DNA of 64,000 nucleotides from JBDHXE01 sp035445085 (GTDB lineage: Bacteria; Bacteroidota; Ignavibacteria; Kapaibacteriales; UBA2268): positions 74,048 through 138,047 of the forward strand of contig DAOMQA010000005.1 of assembly GCA_035445085.1 (NCBI GenBank), given 5' to 3'. Below the pieces are notes generated by a model that did not search any database, was not told the origin of the DNA, and worked only from the letters and a program-made list of their open reading frames with translations. This document shows, piece by piece, positions 1 through 8,654 of this stretch; within the stretch, counting starts at the first letter, position 1, and each line of letters opens with the position of its first letter. The position numbers were made by a program, and so were the translations under genes.

Positions 1-1
1 T

Positions 2-262
2 TTAGGATTAGATGCAATGTTACAATTGACTGGTTTTTATTTGACTCATTCAGGATATGAAGGTAAAGGACGAGCTTTGGGATGTGAGAAATTACATTTT
101 ACAGGGCAAGTTTTGCCAACAAGCAAATTAATAACTTACACTATTGATATCAGAAGGGTTATTAATTTAAAATTGATAATGGTTATATCAGACGGAACAT
201 TATCAGTAGATGGTGAAGATATATATTTTTGTGAATCAATGAAAGTAGGCTTGTTTAAATAA
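2..262 (+). CDS. fabA: 3-hydroxydecanoyl-ACP dehydratase/isomerase FabA, 3' part only
   Basis: This is the C-terminal half of a FabA-type beta-hydroxyacyl-ACP dehydratase, a hot-dog-fold enzyme of fatty acid synthesis that can make the cis-3-decenoyl intermediate for unsaturated fatty acids. The frame is open from base 2 and the gene starts outside the window. The first visible residues, LGLDAM, match the conserved FabA segment with the catalytic aspartate. GEGKGRALG-like and KFTGQVLPT-like blocks follow, and the protein ends in the family's usual KVGLF. FabA rather than FabZ is chosen from these C-terminal blocks. It converges on argS across a hairpin. The methionine at base 17 is internal, not the start. 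Confidence 0.9.
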   Translation, partial: LGLDAMLQLTGFYLTHSGYEGKGRALGCEKLHFTGQVLPTSKLITYTIDIRRVINLKLIMVISDGTLSVDGEDIYFCESMKVGLFK

Positions 263-275
263 TATCATTTATAGT

Positions 276-317
276 ATAAATGAGCTTGCTTAATTATATA
301 TATACAAGCTCATTTAT
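276..317. terminator. Bidirectional hairpin between fabA and argS
   Basis: A perfect 13-base inverted repeat (276-288 and 305-317) with a 16-base loop lies between two convergent genes. T-rich sequence follows on the plus strand and A-rich sequence precedes it, so it could stop transcription from both sides. Confidence 0.7.
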
Positions 318-344
318 TATTTTATTCATTTATTAGCAAGCATA

Positions 345-1997
345 TTACATTTTATCCGGTGCTGTAACACCAAGAATTTTCAAGCCATTGTTTAATACTA
401 CTTTTGTAGTCTGCGCTAAAATTAAGCGGGCATTTCTAACCTCATTAGTGCTTCCCATAATTCTACAGTTGTGATAAAATTGATGGAAGGCAGCAGCTAA
501 TTCTTTTAGGTACTCTGTTAGGACTTGAGGTTCGCACTTCAGGCAAGAATTTTCTACAATCTCAGGAAATTCGAGAATAAATTTTATTAAATTTAATTCT
601 TCAGCTTCTTTTAAATTATTTAAGTCGTAATTAATATTATTTATATCTATATTTTCTAAACTTACTTTCTCTATAATAGAAGCAATACGAGCGTGCGCAT
701 ATTGTAAATAAAATACTGGATTCTTTTCACTTTGTTCGCGTGCGAGCGCTAAGTCAAATTCTAAATGAGTGTTTAAAGACCTCATTATTAAGAAAAATCT
801 AACAACATCACTTCCAACTTCTTCTATTAGGTCGTCTAAAGTATAACTTTTACCTGTTCTTTTAGACATTTTAACTTGATTGCCGTTTTCGGTTAATGTA
901 ATAAATTGATGAATTAATACTTTAACTTTGCTTACATCATAACCTAAGGCTTTGATACCAGCTAAGACATCTGGTACTGTGGCTATATGATCAGAACCAA
1001 ATACGTCAATAATTAAGTCGTAATCACGGTTCAGTTTCTCTCTATGATAAGCAATATCTGGTAATCTATATGTCGGCTCTCCAGAAGATTTTACAATCAC
1101 TCTATCTTCTTCTAATCCCATTTCAGATAATTTGAGCCATAAAGCTCCATCTTTCTCGTAAGCTAAACCTTTTGCTTTAAATTCATTTATAACTTCTGTA
1201 ATTTTTCCATCTGTATATAGAGTATCTTCATTAAAAAATATATCGTGTTCAATTTTTAAATTATTGAGTGTTTGTTTGATTGCATTAAAGCACCATTCCT
1301 CTGCAAACTTTCTGCAAATCTTTAAATTTTCCTCATTGTACTCTTTTAGTTGATTAGCATATTTTTCTTTTAATAGCGAAGCAATAGTTATTACATATTC
1401 ACCATGGTAAGCATCTTCAGGTAAAGGAAAATCTTTGTCTTCTACTTGTTGCATATAACGCGCATATACAGACTTTCCAAGATTATTCATTTGGTTACCT
1501 GCGTTATTAAAGTAATACTCACGAGTAACATCAAACCCACACCACTTATATAAGCTTGAAATTATATCCCCTACAATTGCATTCCGCCCATGTCCGAGAT
1601 GCAATAAACCTGTTGGGTTAGCGCTAACATACTCAACGTTTACCTTTTTGTCTTTACCAATCTCCGAGCTACCATACTCTAAACCAATATTAATCACATC
1701 ATTTAATTTATTTTGATAATACTTAGGTGTGAATTTAAAATTAATAAATCCCGGCATAGCAACATTTATATCGGCAATTAATTCCTTATCAAGGTTTAGG
1801 TTTTGCACAATTTCGTTTGCAATTTGAATAGGAGCTTTTTTAAGTTTTTTAGATAATAAGAAGGCAATATTTGAAGAAATATCACCATTATCAGTATTTT
1901 TTGGCTTTTCAAGATTGATTGATAAGTGCTCTCCTACTTCTACGCCAATAGTATTTAAACTTTGCTGCAATAAGTTATATATATACGTATTTTTCAT
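345..1997 (-). CDS. argS: Arginyl-tRNA synthetase
   Basis: Class I aminoacyl-tRNA synthetase that charges tRNA-Arg in the cytoplasm. The 550 residues are normal for the family. The N-terminal additional domain covers about residues 1-110. The HIGH-type signature is HLGHG at 133-137, preceded by SANPTG, and the KMSKR loop is at 376-380. The C-terminal part is the all-helical DALR anticodon-binding domain. It lies one base downstream of rsfS, so the two are probably cotranscribed. Nothing is missing. Confidence 0.97.
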   Translation of the reverse strand: MKNTYIYNLLQQSLNTIGVEVGEHLSINLEKPKNTDNGDISSNIAFLLSKKLKKAPIQIANEIVQNLNLDKELIADINVAMPGFINFKFTPKYYQNKLNDVINIGLEYGSSEIGKDKKVNVEYVSANPTGLLHLGHGRNAIVGDIISSLYKWCGFDVTREYYFNNAGNQMNNLGKSVYARYMQQVEDKDFPLPEDAYHGEYVITIASLLKEKYANQLKEYNEENLKICRKFAEEWCFNAIKQTLNNLKIEHDIFFNEDTLYTDGKITEVINEFKAKGLAYEKDGALWLKLSEMGLEEDRVIVKSSGEPTYRLPDIAYHREKLNRDYDLIIDVFGSDHIATVPDVLAGIKALGYDVSKVKVLIHQFITLTENGNQVKMSKRTGKSYTLDDLIEEVGSDVVRFFLIMRSLNTHLEFDLALAREQSEKNPVFYLQYAHARIASIIEKVSLENIDINNINYDLNNLKEAEELNLIKFILEFPEIVENSCLKCEPQVLTEYLKELAAAFHQFYHNCRIMGSTNEVRNARLILAQTTKVVLNNGLKILGVTAPDKM

Positions 1998-1998
1998 T

Positions 1999-2433
1999 TT
2001 AGTCGATTATATGTTCTTTAAAAAATGGTTTGACTTCTTCAAATTTCATAACTTTTGGCTTGCCGTCACCGTCAATTTTTAAAAATTGAGCATCTCCCCA
2101 TAGTTTTTCTAATTTATAAAAGTGACGTATTTCTTTTTTCATAACATGAACAACAACATCAAAATAATCAATTAATACCCACTCGCGTGTAGCTTCCCCT
2201 TCGACGCGTGGTCTTTGAATTTTTAATGCCCTTGTATTGTCTACAATATTATCAACTACAGCGGCTACTTGGATCTCGGAATCACAAGAACATATAACGA
2301 AATAATCTGAAGGGGCAAAATCTATTCCTTCAAGATTTAAAATTAAAACTTCATCTGCTAATTTATCCTCAGCTAATCGGGCACAAAGTACTGCCAATCC
2401 TTTCGAAGATCTCGGCTTTCCATAATTTGACAA
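1999..2433 (-). CDS. rsfS: Ribosomal silencing factor RsfS
   Basis: RsfS (YbeB/Iojap family) binds ribosomal protein L14 on the large subunit and blocks subunit joining when nutrients are low. The family core is seen in the motif FAPSDYFVICS at roughly residues 39-49, and then in the WVLIDYFDVVVHV block, where the conserved DYFDVVVH is intact. The remaining C-terminal segment reads YKLEKLWGDA, typical of RsfS. At 144 residues it is slightly longer than the usual 105-130. It sits directly upstream of argS with a one-base gap, forming a short translation-related operon. Confidence 0.94.
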   Translation of the reverse strand: MSNYGKPRSSKGLAVLCARLAEDKLADEVLILNLEGIDFAPSDYFVICSCDSEIQVAAVVDNIVDNTRALKIQRPRVEGEATREWVLIDYFDVVVHVMKKEIRHFYKLEKLWGDAQFLKIDGDGKPKVMKFEEVKPFFKEHIID

Positions 2434-2502
2434 GATAATATTCTACCAATAATGTTAATAAATCGTATTTATTACGAAAATTTATATATTTAATTTTAAA
2501 TT

Positions 2503-4296
2503 TTATCTTTGTAAAATAAATTTTGAACTAATTGGCTTATTATTCAAATCAAAATATACAAGGAAGTATACTCCATTTGGTAATTCATTTAAATCTATAC
2601 TCATCATAGGATTATCGGCATTAAATTTTAACAACAGTTTCTGGCTTATATCTGCTATATAAAAGTACTTTATATCTCTTGTAAGCTCAACGTTAATAAC
2701 GCCAGAGCTTGGATTAGGGTATAGCTTAACTAAAAGATGGTTTGTATTAATATTTTTGCTCACACTTTGTATATCTTTATTATCACTTATTACAGAATCA
2801 TAGCTATTTTTAACACATTCTGGTAGAAAAGTATATTGTAAAATTAACCTTTTTATCAAACTATTAAAAGTCTCTACTGTATACTTGTCTGTTGATGGTT
2901 CTATATGTGGATTACCTATCCCACTATGATCAGTCAGGAAAATATATGTCCCATTGGTAAGTAAAGCTAATGCTCTCATTAAAAATTCCGTACCATTTTC
3001 GATACCACTGCAAGTAACTGGTAATATTCTTATACCTTTGGCACTAGCAATTTTAATGATATTATTGATTGAATCAATAACATTTTTATTATTATGAGGC
3101 GGTGCGTCTAAAATTAAAAATATCACTTTAGCAATAGAATTAGTATCCCAATTAAAATTATTAATAACTTCATTTAGCCCTACCTCTACTGCTTCAGGGT
3201 AGTCTCCACCATCTTTAGCTTGAATATTGCTTAAAAATTTTAAAGACTTTTTAATATCAGCACTTAAATCTGATGAACGAATTAAAAACTCTTCCCCATA
3301 ATCTCTATAACAGCTTATTCCAAGATTAATAATTAGCTCTGGTAAAGTATCTTGTATAGATTGGATAATCTCTTCTAAGTCTGTCTTTAAATAGTCTATT
3401 TCGTCTCCCATCGAACCAGTAGCATCAACCAATAAGGCTATATCTATCGAGCGTACATTATTAGTACATTCAGAATTAAAAGTAGTATAATTGATACCGT
3501 CTTCAATATATTTCGGATTGGTAATAAACTGCTCCTTTGTGTCATTAGTTATTTTTATGTATAATTTATTAGTATCTATATTATTTATAAATGGATTAAG
3601 CCATAATTCTGCCTTTCCAGTATTGTCAGTAATAGATTTCCATATTATTGTATTATTACTCAAAAGATATACTTTAGAGCCATAGATAGGCAATTGATTT
3701 TGATTTTGAACAATCACAGTAAACCGAGATTTAGGAGCTATATTCCAAACTTTTGTATAATTCTTAAACTCTTCGTTAGTTAAATCAGCCCAGAGCTCCC
3801 ATTTTGCGAAGTCATTAATTTCACCAGCAGTTAATTTACCAGCGGAAGGAGTTATATTATTAGTATGATTTTCATATAAATTATTCTTCTTGATTGGTGC
3901 TTTGGCATAGCTCATCCCTTCGGTAGCCATTCCCATAGTAGATGCGCTTTTGCTACTATAAGTTTCTTCTATATCATCTAATTTTGTAGCTTTTGCCCCA
4001 TCCTTTGGCTTTTTTATTAATATGACTTGCAACTTAGCAGTAGATGTAATAATGATTTTAGAATTTAAATAATCTTTATGAGAAAAATATATTGTATCTC
4101 CAATATTTGTTTTCTCTAATGTAAAACGTCCCAATTTATTGGCTTTTGTGCTATTATTAGTTCTTAGATTTTTGACGCTAACATATTTAATTATATTTCC
4201 GCTTGTGTCTATAATATTACCGCTAATTTTAGAAGCGAGTACAGAATTACAAATCAGTAATTGAGCTACAATCAGGACAAATATATACTTTTTCAT
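2503..4296 (-). CDS. Secreted von Willebrand A domain protein with type IX sorting domain
   Basis: Predicted cell-surface or secreted protein of 597 residues. The N-terminus is a signal peptide (about 1-22). A carboxypeptidase-regulatory-like beta domain follows (about 23-95), carrying a typical SGNIIDTSGN start. The central part is a von Willebrand factor A domain with a DATGSMGDE metal-ion (MIDAS) motif near residues 290-298. The last 75 or so residues have the hallmarks of a type IX secretion C-terminal signal: LYPNPSSG, a LPNGVYF motif and a short basic end. The family suggests adhesion or metal-dependent protein binding; the actual ligand cannot be told from sequence. It is monocistronic by position. 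Confidence 0.85.
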   Translation of the reverse strand: MKKYIFVLIVAQLLICNSVLASKISGNIIDTSGNIIKYVSVKNLRTNNSTKANKLGRFTLEKTNIGDTIYFSHKDYLNSKIIITSTAKLQVILIKKPKDGAKATKLDDIEETYSSKSASTMGMATEGMSYAKAPIKKNNLYENHTNNITPSAGKLTAGEINDFAKWELWADLTNEEFKNYTKVWNIAPKSRFTVIVQNQNQLPIYGSKVYLLSNNTIIWKSITDNTGKAELWLNPFINNIDTNKLYIKITNDTKEQFITNPKYIEDGINYTTFNSECTNNVRSIDIALLVDATGSMGDEIDYLKTDLEEIIQSIQDTLPELIINLGISCYRDYGEEFLIRSSDLSADIKKSLKFLSNIQAKDGGDYPEAVEVGLNEVINNFNWDTNSIAKVIFLILDAPPHNNKNVIDSINNIIKIASAKGIRILPVTCSGIENGTEFLMRALALLTNGTYIFLTDHSGIGNPHIEPSTDKYTVETFNSLIKRLILQYTFLPECVKNSYDSVISDNKDIQSVSKNINTNHLLVKLYPNPSSGVINVELTRDIKYFYIADISQKLLLKFNADNPMMSIDLNELPNGVYFLVYFDLNNKPISSKFILQR

Positions 4297-4372
4297 ACTA
4301 TCCCTACCCTATTTAAATATGAATACAATACTTATACAATAGCAAGATGGAATAGCATGAAAAATGTTACAA

Positions 4373-5467
4373 TTACTTTCTTATATAAAAAGAATGAATA
4401 TCACCATCAAAGTTTTCAATTTTATAAAGATTAAATCTGTGGCTTAACTCTATATTTTTTGTTTTAACCGCAGCAAAGGATTTTATACAATCTCCAATTA
4501 TTATAGGAGCCGTAAAGACATGTAATTCATCAATTAAGTTTTCAGCTAATAATGAAGAATGGAGTGTAGGACCACCCTCGACTAAAACAGAAGAAATATG
4601 ATACTCATTATATAATTTATTGAAGGCGTCCTCTAAAAGTACCTTACCATTGGTATCCGTTTCGCATCCAATTAATTTTACTCCTCCTAATCTTAAAATA
4701 TCAGCCTTCCGAGATGTAGAGCTATTTATACTACATAGCACCAAGGTATTAATTCTATCGTCATTTTTAAAGATACTTAAATTAAGTGCTAAATTTAGAT
4801 TAGTATCTAAGGCAATTTTTACAGGATTTCGTCCAGCTACCAAACGAGTATTTAACAATGGATTATCTTTCAATATAGTATTTTTTCCAACCATTACAGC
4901 GTCTAAGTGACTTCGCATCAAATGGCAATATGTTCTTGATTTCTCATTACTTATCCATTTAGAAATTCCATCTTTGGTAGCAATGCAACCATCTAGGGAT
5001 TGTGCAATTTTAGCAACAATATATGGCTCGTTTGTAGTCTGATTTTTAAAAAATATTCTATTTAGAAACTCTCCTTCATCAGATAGAACATCACTGATAA
5101 CTTCTACACCATTGTCTTTCAATTTTTGTATTCCCTTACCTGAAACCATTGGATTAGGATCAATATTAGAGATAACTACTTTTTTAAAGCCGGACTTTAT
5201 TATCAAATCAGTACAAGGAGGTGTTTTCCCTATATGGTCGCACGGTTCTAAATTAACATATAGAATACATTCGGCAAGATTAATATCTTTTGCATTTTTT
5301 ATAGCATTAACTTCAGCATGTGGTTTGCCAAAACTTTGGTGGTAACCTTCTGCGATTATATCTCCATTCCGAACTATTACAGCACCAACTAAGGGATTCG
5401 GTCCTACACTGCCTTCGCCCATTTTAGCTAATTCGAAAGTGCGCCTTATAAACTTTGTATCATCCAT
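4373..5467 (-). CDS. ribD: Bifunctional riboflavin biosynthesis protein RibD
   Basis: Carries out the deaminase and reductase steps of riboflavin synthesis after GTP cyclohydrolase II. The N-terminal cytidine-deaminase-like half has the zinc site: HAE at residues 50-52 and the cysteines C76 and C85 in EPCDHIGKTPPC. The C-terminal half, from about residue 150, is the NADPH-dependent reductase, with SLDG near its start and VEGGPTLHSSLL near residue 295. The 364 residues are the usual length. Its ATG overlaps the stop of the upstream lipoprotein gene in a TAATG arrangement. No FMN riboswitch is visible upstream, and no other rib gene is adjacent. Confidence 0.96.
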   Translation of the reverse strand: MDDTKFIRRTFELAKMGEGSVGPNPLVGAVIVRNGDIIAEGYHQSFGKPHAEVNAIKNAKDINLAECILYVNLEPCDHIGKTPPCTDLIIKSGFKKVVISNIDPNPMVSGKGIQKLKDNGVEVISDVLSDEGEFLNRIFFKNQTTNEPYIVAKIAQSLDGCIATKDGISKWISNEKSRTYCHLMRSHLDAVMVGKNTILKDNPLLNTRLVAGRNPVKIALDTNLNLALNLSIFKNDDRINTLVLCSINSSTSRKADILRLGGVKLIGCETDTNGKVLLEDAFNKLYNEYHISSVLVEGGPTLHSSLLAENLIDELHVFTAPIIIGDCIKSFAAVKTKNIELSHRFNLYKIENFDGDIHSFYIRK

Positions 5468-5925
5468 TATTTAATCTCAAATTCAATATTACAAATATAC
5501 CTATTAGGTTTTGCAGGTATTTCAAGAGTAGCAAGATACTTGCCATTTTTAAAGTTTCTGCCATAACTATCTTTTAAATTCCAATCAAAAGTATAAATTT
5601 TAGTATCATTTATATTTTTCGGCTCTACTTCTCCAATAACCATAAAAAAATCTTTATTAGTGCTTGAATTATACATTTCAACCATATCAGAGTTATATAC
5701 TTTAACGACAAAGTTTTCACTACTTGGTATATATTCATCATCAACAACTGTAAGCCGCGTTGCCTCTAATGTAAACCTAGATGAATCTTGAGAGAACTGT
5801 TCATATGAGCCTTCCATTTTCATAATTTCTGGATAATTTGATTGAATAAATGTCTTTTTTATACTTGTACAAGCAATCAAGAATAAAAAAAAGATAGCTC
5901 CAATATAAATATAATTTCTAAACAA
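5467..5925 (-). CDS. Small lipoprotein of unknown function
   Basis: A 152-residue protein whose N-terminus is a lipoprotein signal: a short basic start, a hydrophobic stretch and a lipobox with the acylated cysteine at residue 19 (LIAC). The rest looks like a single beta-sandwich domain. The end, with W-x-LKDSYGRNFKNGKY spacing followed by alternating strands, resembles BsuPI- or FlgD-type Ig-like domains; that is an inference from pattern, not a firm family assignment. It is translationally coupled to ribD through a TAATG overlap, but there is no obvious functional link to riboflavin synthesis. Confidence 0.6.
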   Translation of the reverse strand: MFRNYIYIGAIFFLFLIACTSIKKTFIQSNYPEIMKMEGSYEQFSQDSSRFTLEATRLTVVDDEYIPSSENFVVKVYNSDMVEMYNSSTNKDFFMVIGEVEPKNINDTKIYTFDWNLKDSYGRNFKNGKYLATLEIPAKPNRYICNIEFEIK

Positions 5926-5975
5926 TTTTTTTTTCCGTTAATTTGTATTATTCTAATTTATAATTTTATTTTTTT

Positions 5976-6761
5976 ATGACAAAACAAAATTTAAAATATT
6001 TGATTTTTTCATTACTTTTTTTTAATAATTATTCATATTTATTTCCTTTAGGCTCTGCTGGTAGCCTAGCAAGTTACGAAAATAGATATATAGTAGATAT
6101 GCCGAATTGTGGACTAATATCAGACAAAAAAATAGCCTTAGATATTTTATATATGAAAAGTGGCTCTTTGTCATTAGCAGCAGAATATTCATTTTTGAAT
6201 ACAGCCAACGCTGGATTATCTTATAGTATGAATAATATTATCGGCAACGGAGAAATTAGTTCACAAAAATACCCTGGTATAAGCCTAAAAGTAAGGCTAA
6301 TAGATGAAACTTATAAATTACCAGCAATTGCACTAGGTTTTAGCAATCAAAGTCGCAGTGTATATTTAAGCAATAGCAATAGATTTCAAGTTTTATCACC
6401 TGGCTTATACTTCGCTTTAAGTAAGAGTTTTAGATGGAAGTTAGGATACTTAGCAAGCCACTTTGGAGTAAATTATTCTTTTGATAATGATGCACCTAAT
6501 AGAACACCGAATGTATATTTTGGGATAGAACAATCTATAAATTCTTTTTCATCAATTAATTTAGAATATAATCTACAGTTAGACGAAACTAAAAATAAAT
6601 TATATAATAGTAAGGGTCTATTAAACGTTGCATTAAGAGCTGGGGTTATTAGCGGTCTTACTTTAGAATTACAATTAAAAGATTTACTCAACAATAATAA
6701 AGAAATAAACTCTATTGAAAGACAATTTGGAATAGAAATATTCAAAAGCATAAGTTTTTAA
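5976..6761 (+). CDS. Outer-membrane beta-barrel-like protein (YjbH-type)
   Basis: A 261-residue protein with a probable signal peptide (about 1-24) and then alternating hydrophobic strands and turns throughout, ending in an aromatic residue (ISF), as expected for an outer-membrane barrel. The segment VRLIDETYKLPAIALGF, around residues 108-124, resembles the strand-turn pattern of YjbH-like barrels, in which a charged strand is followed by P-A-x-A-hG-F. It could be a porin or a surface-associated export protein. No substrate can be inferred. It is followed after 22 bases by an aldehyde dehydrogenase in the same direction. Confidence 0.55.
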   Translation: MTKQNLKYLIFSLLFFNNYSYLFPLGSAGSLASYENRYIVDMPNCGLISDKKIALDILYMKSGSLSLAAEYSFLNTANAGLSYSMNNIIGNGEISSQKYPGISLKVRLIDETYKLPAIALGFSNQSRSVYLSNSNRFQVLSPGLYFALSKSFRWKLGYLASHFGVNYSFDNDAPNRTPNVYFGIEQSINSFSSINLEYNLQLDETKNKLYNSKGLLNVALRAGVISGLTLELQLKDLLNNNKEINSIERQFGIEIFKSISF

Positions 6762-6783
6762 ATAAATTATTAGAGATATTAAA

Positions 6784-8217
6784 ATGCTTAAAGACATAAA
6801 GTTATTAATAAATAACGCTCACAATACAAGCCAAGAGTATTTGGAAGTCAAAAGCCCGTACTCAAATGAAACGTTGGCTAAATTAATTAAGCCAAGCCCT
6901 GAAGAAGTGGAATTAGCGTTCAACAATAGTTTTAATTCAATAGAATTAATGAAAAATATACCTCCATATAAAAGAGCCGATATTTTATATTATGTAGCGG
7001 ACAAAATCAAGCAGAACCACGAAGAATTAGCCCAATTAATCTCTTTGGAAGGTGGCAAACCTTTAAAAGATGCAAGGATTGAAGTAAGCCGCGCAATAAA
7101 TACGGTCAAATTTTCTGGAGACGAAGCTCTTAGAGTGCATGGTAATCAAATAAATATGGATATGTCTGCTAAATCAGAGCAACATTTAGCGTTTACCATA
7201 AAAGAGCCTATAGGGGTAGTACTTGCGATATCAGCATTTAACCACCCTATAAATTTAATATGCCATCAAGTTTCAACTGCCATTGCAGCAGGTAACCCCA
7301 TAATTATTAAACCATCAGAAAAGACACCTTTATCTGCATATAAAATTGCAAACTATTTTTTGGAAGCTGGCGTTGCACCTAATGCCATTTCCTTATTGCC
7401 TCTTGAAGGCAATGAAACTTCAAAAATTATAAGCGATAAAAGGCTTAGTTTTGTGTCATTTATAGGTAGTAGTAAAGTCGGCTGGCAAATACCTAAGCTA
7501 ATAGCAAGCGGCGTTGCTTATGCCTTAGAGCATGGAGGAACTGCTGTTGCTGTTGTGGATGAAAGTTGTGATATAGAATACAGTGTAAATAGTATTGTAA
7601 AAGGAGCGTTTTACCATGCGGGGCAAGTATGCGTTTCTACCCAAAATGTTTATATAGCTAAAAGTATCTATGCAGACTTTAAAAAGTTAATCGTTCAAAA
7701 GACGGCGGAATTACTGACTGGAGACCCAAATAATGAATTCACTGATGTAGGTCCCATTATTACTCAGTATAAATTACAGCAAATCCTAAATGACATAGAT
7801 CAAGCTATTTCAATGGGCGCTAATAAATTTATTGGTGGGGATATTATAGATAATAATTGTATTAGTCCTACAATTTTAGAAAATACAAATATGTCAATGA
7901 ATGTTATGAAAGATGAAATTTTTGGACCAGTAGTAAATATAAATCCATTTGAAGATTTAGATAAAGTAGTACAATTAGCTAATGCATCTCCATTTGCTTT
8001 TCAAAATGCTATATACACTAGTGATATTAATAGGGCTTTGAGTTTTGCAAAAAAAATACGTTCAAAAGCTGTAATCATTAATGATTCTACTGCTTTTAGA
8101 GTAGATTGGATGCCTTTTGGAGGATTTGCAGATTCTGGCTTTGGTGTCGGTGGCATAAAATATTCTATAGATGATTTAGTCAGAGAAAAATTAATAATAA
8201 TGAAACATCTATTATAA
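6784..8217 (+). CDS. NAD(P)-dependent aldehyde dehydrogenase family protein
   Basis: ALDH-superfamily enzyme oxidising an aldehyde to an acid. At 477 residues it is full length. The cofactor segment AAGNPIIIKPSEKTPLSA contains the conserved KPSE. The general base glutamate is E249 in EHGG, where most members have ELGG. The catalytic nucleophile is C283 in GQVCVS, and the C-terminal EIFGPV block is present. The SSADH/lactaldehyde-dehydrogenase-like branch fits best by the overall motif set, but the substrate is unknown. It begins a run with an unknown helical protein and hpnE; the three genes may share a transcript. Confidence 0.88.
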   Translation: MLKDIKLLINNAHNTSQEYLEVKSPYSNETLAKLIKPSPEEVELAFNNSFNSIELMKNIPPYKRADILYYVADKIKQNHEELAQLISLEGGKPLKDARIEVSRAINTVKFSGDEALRVHGNQINMDMSAKSEQHLAFTIKEPIGVVLAISAFNHPINLICHQVSTAIAAGNPIIIKPSEKTPLSAYKIANYFLEAGVAPNAISLLPLEGNETSKIISDKRLSFVSFIGSSKVGWQIPKLIASGVAYALEHGGTAVAVVDESCDIEYSVNSIVKGAFYHAGQVCVSTQNVYIAKSIYADFKKLIVQKTAELLTGDPNNEFTDVGPIITQYKLQQILNDIDQAISMGANKFIGGDIIDNNCISPTILENTNMSMNVMKDEIFGPVVNINPFEDLDKVVQLANASPFAFQNAIYTSDINRALSFAKKIRSKAVIINDSTAFRVDWMPFGGFADSGFGVGGIKYSIDDLVREKLIIMKHLL

Positions 8218-8219
8218 AT

Positions 8220-8654
8220 ATGCAAAAGACCTTGTTTGATTTTCTTCTTAATTTTAAAATTGTATTCTTACAAAAATTTGGTAGTGAAGTTGAAAAACTC
8301 GCTATTAATGTAGCGGATGAATATTACTTATTACTCAAAAGCAATATTCTCCACGATGACATAATACATAGAATAATAAAAACTAAAAAAAGCAACACTT
8401 CAAGTATAGAAAGCTACAATAAATTTATCTATAGTAGCAAATTAGATAGCGATAGTCTTTATGATAGAAAATATGGTAGCCGTGCAAAATTTATTATTAA
8501 TTTATATAAGTTAATACTTAGTATTCATTTGGATAAAGAAATGTATCGAGATGTGAAAGCATATGAAATAGAGCTAAATTTATCTATCCTGAAGTTAAAT
8601 AAAGGTTTTAACAAAATAATTTTATATATGTTTAAAAAGTATTTTAATGAATAA
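8220..8654 (+). CDS. Hypothetical helical protein upstream of hpnE
   Basis: A 144-residue basic, lysine- and isoleucine-rich protein with no motif I recognise. It is predicted to be largely alpha-helical, with no signal peptide or obvious membrane segment. It starts two bases after the aldehyde dehydrogenase and its last 8 bases overlap the hpnE start, so it should be translated from the same message. That tight packing argues for a real gene. A role next to squalene synthesis would be guilt by association only. Confidence 0.6.
   Translation: MQKTLFDFLLNFKIVFLQKFGSEVEKLAINVADEYYLLLKSNILHDDIIHRIIKTKKSNTSSIESYNKFIYSSKLDSDSLYDRKYGSRAKFIINLYKLILSIHLDKEMYRDVKAYEIELNLSILKLNKGFNKIILYMFKKYFNE

Noticed and set aside
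4373..5925. FMN riboswitch controlling ribD
   Set aside because: The upstream gene overlaps ribD directly, and the region before that gene is only 50 bases of A/T-rich sequence without the conserved riboswitch blocks.
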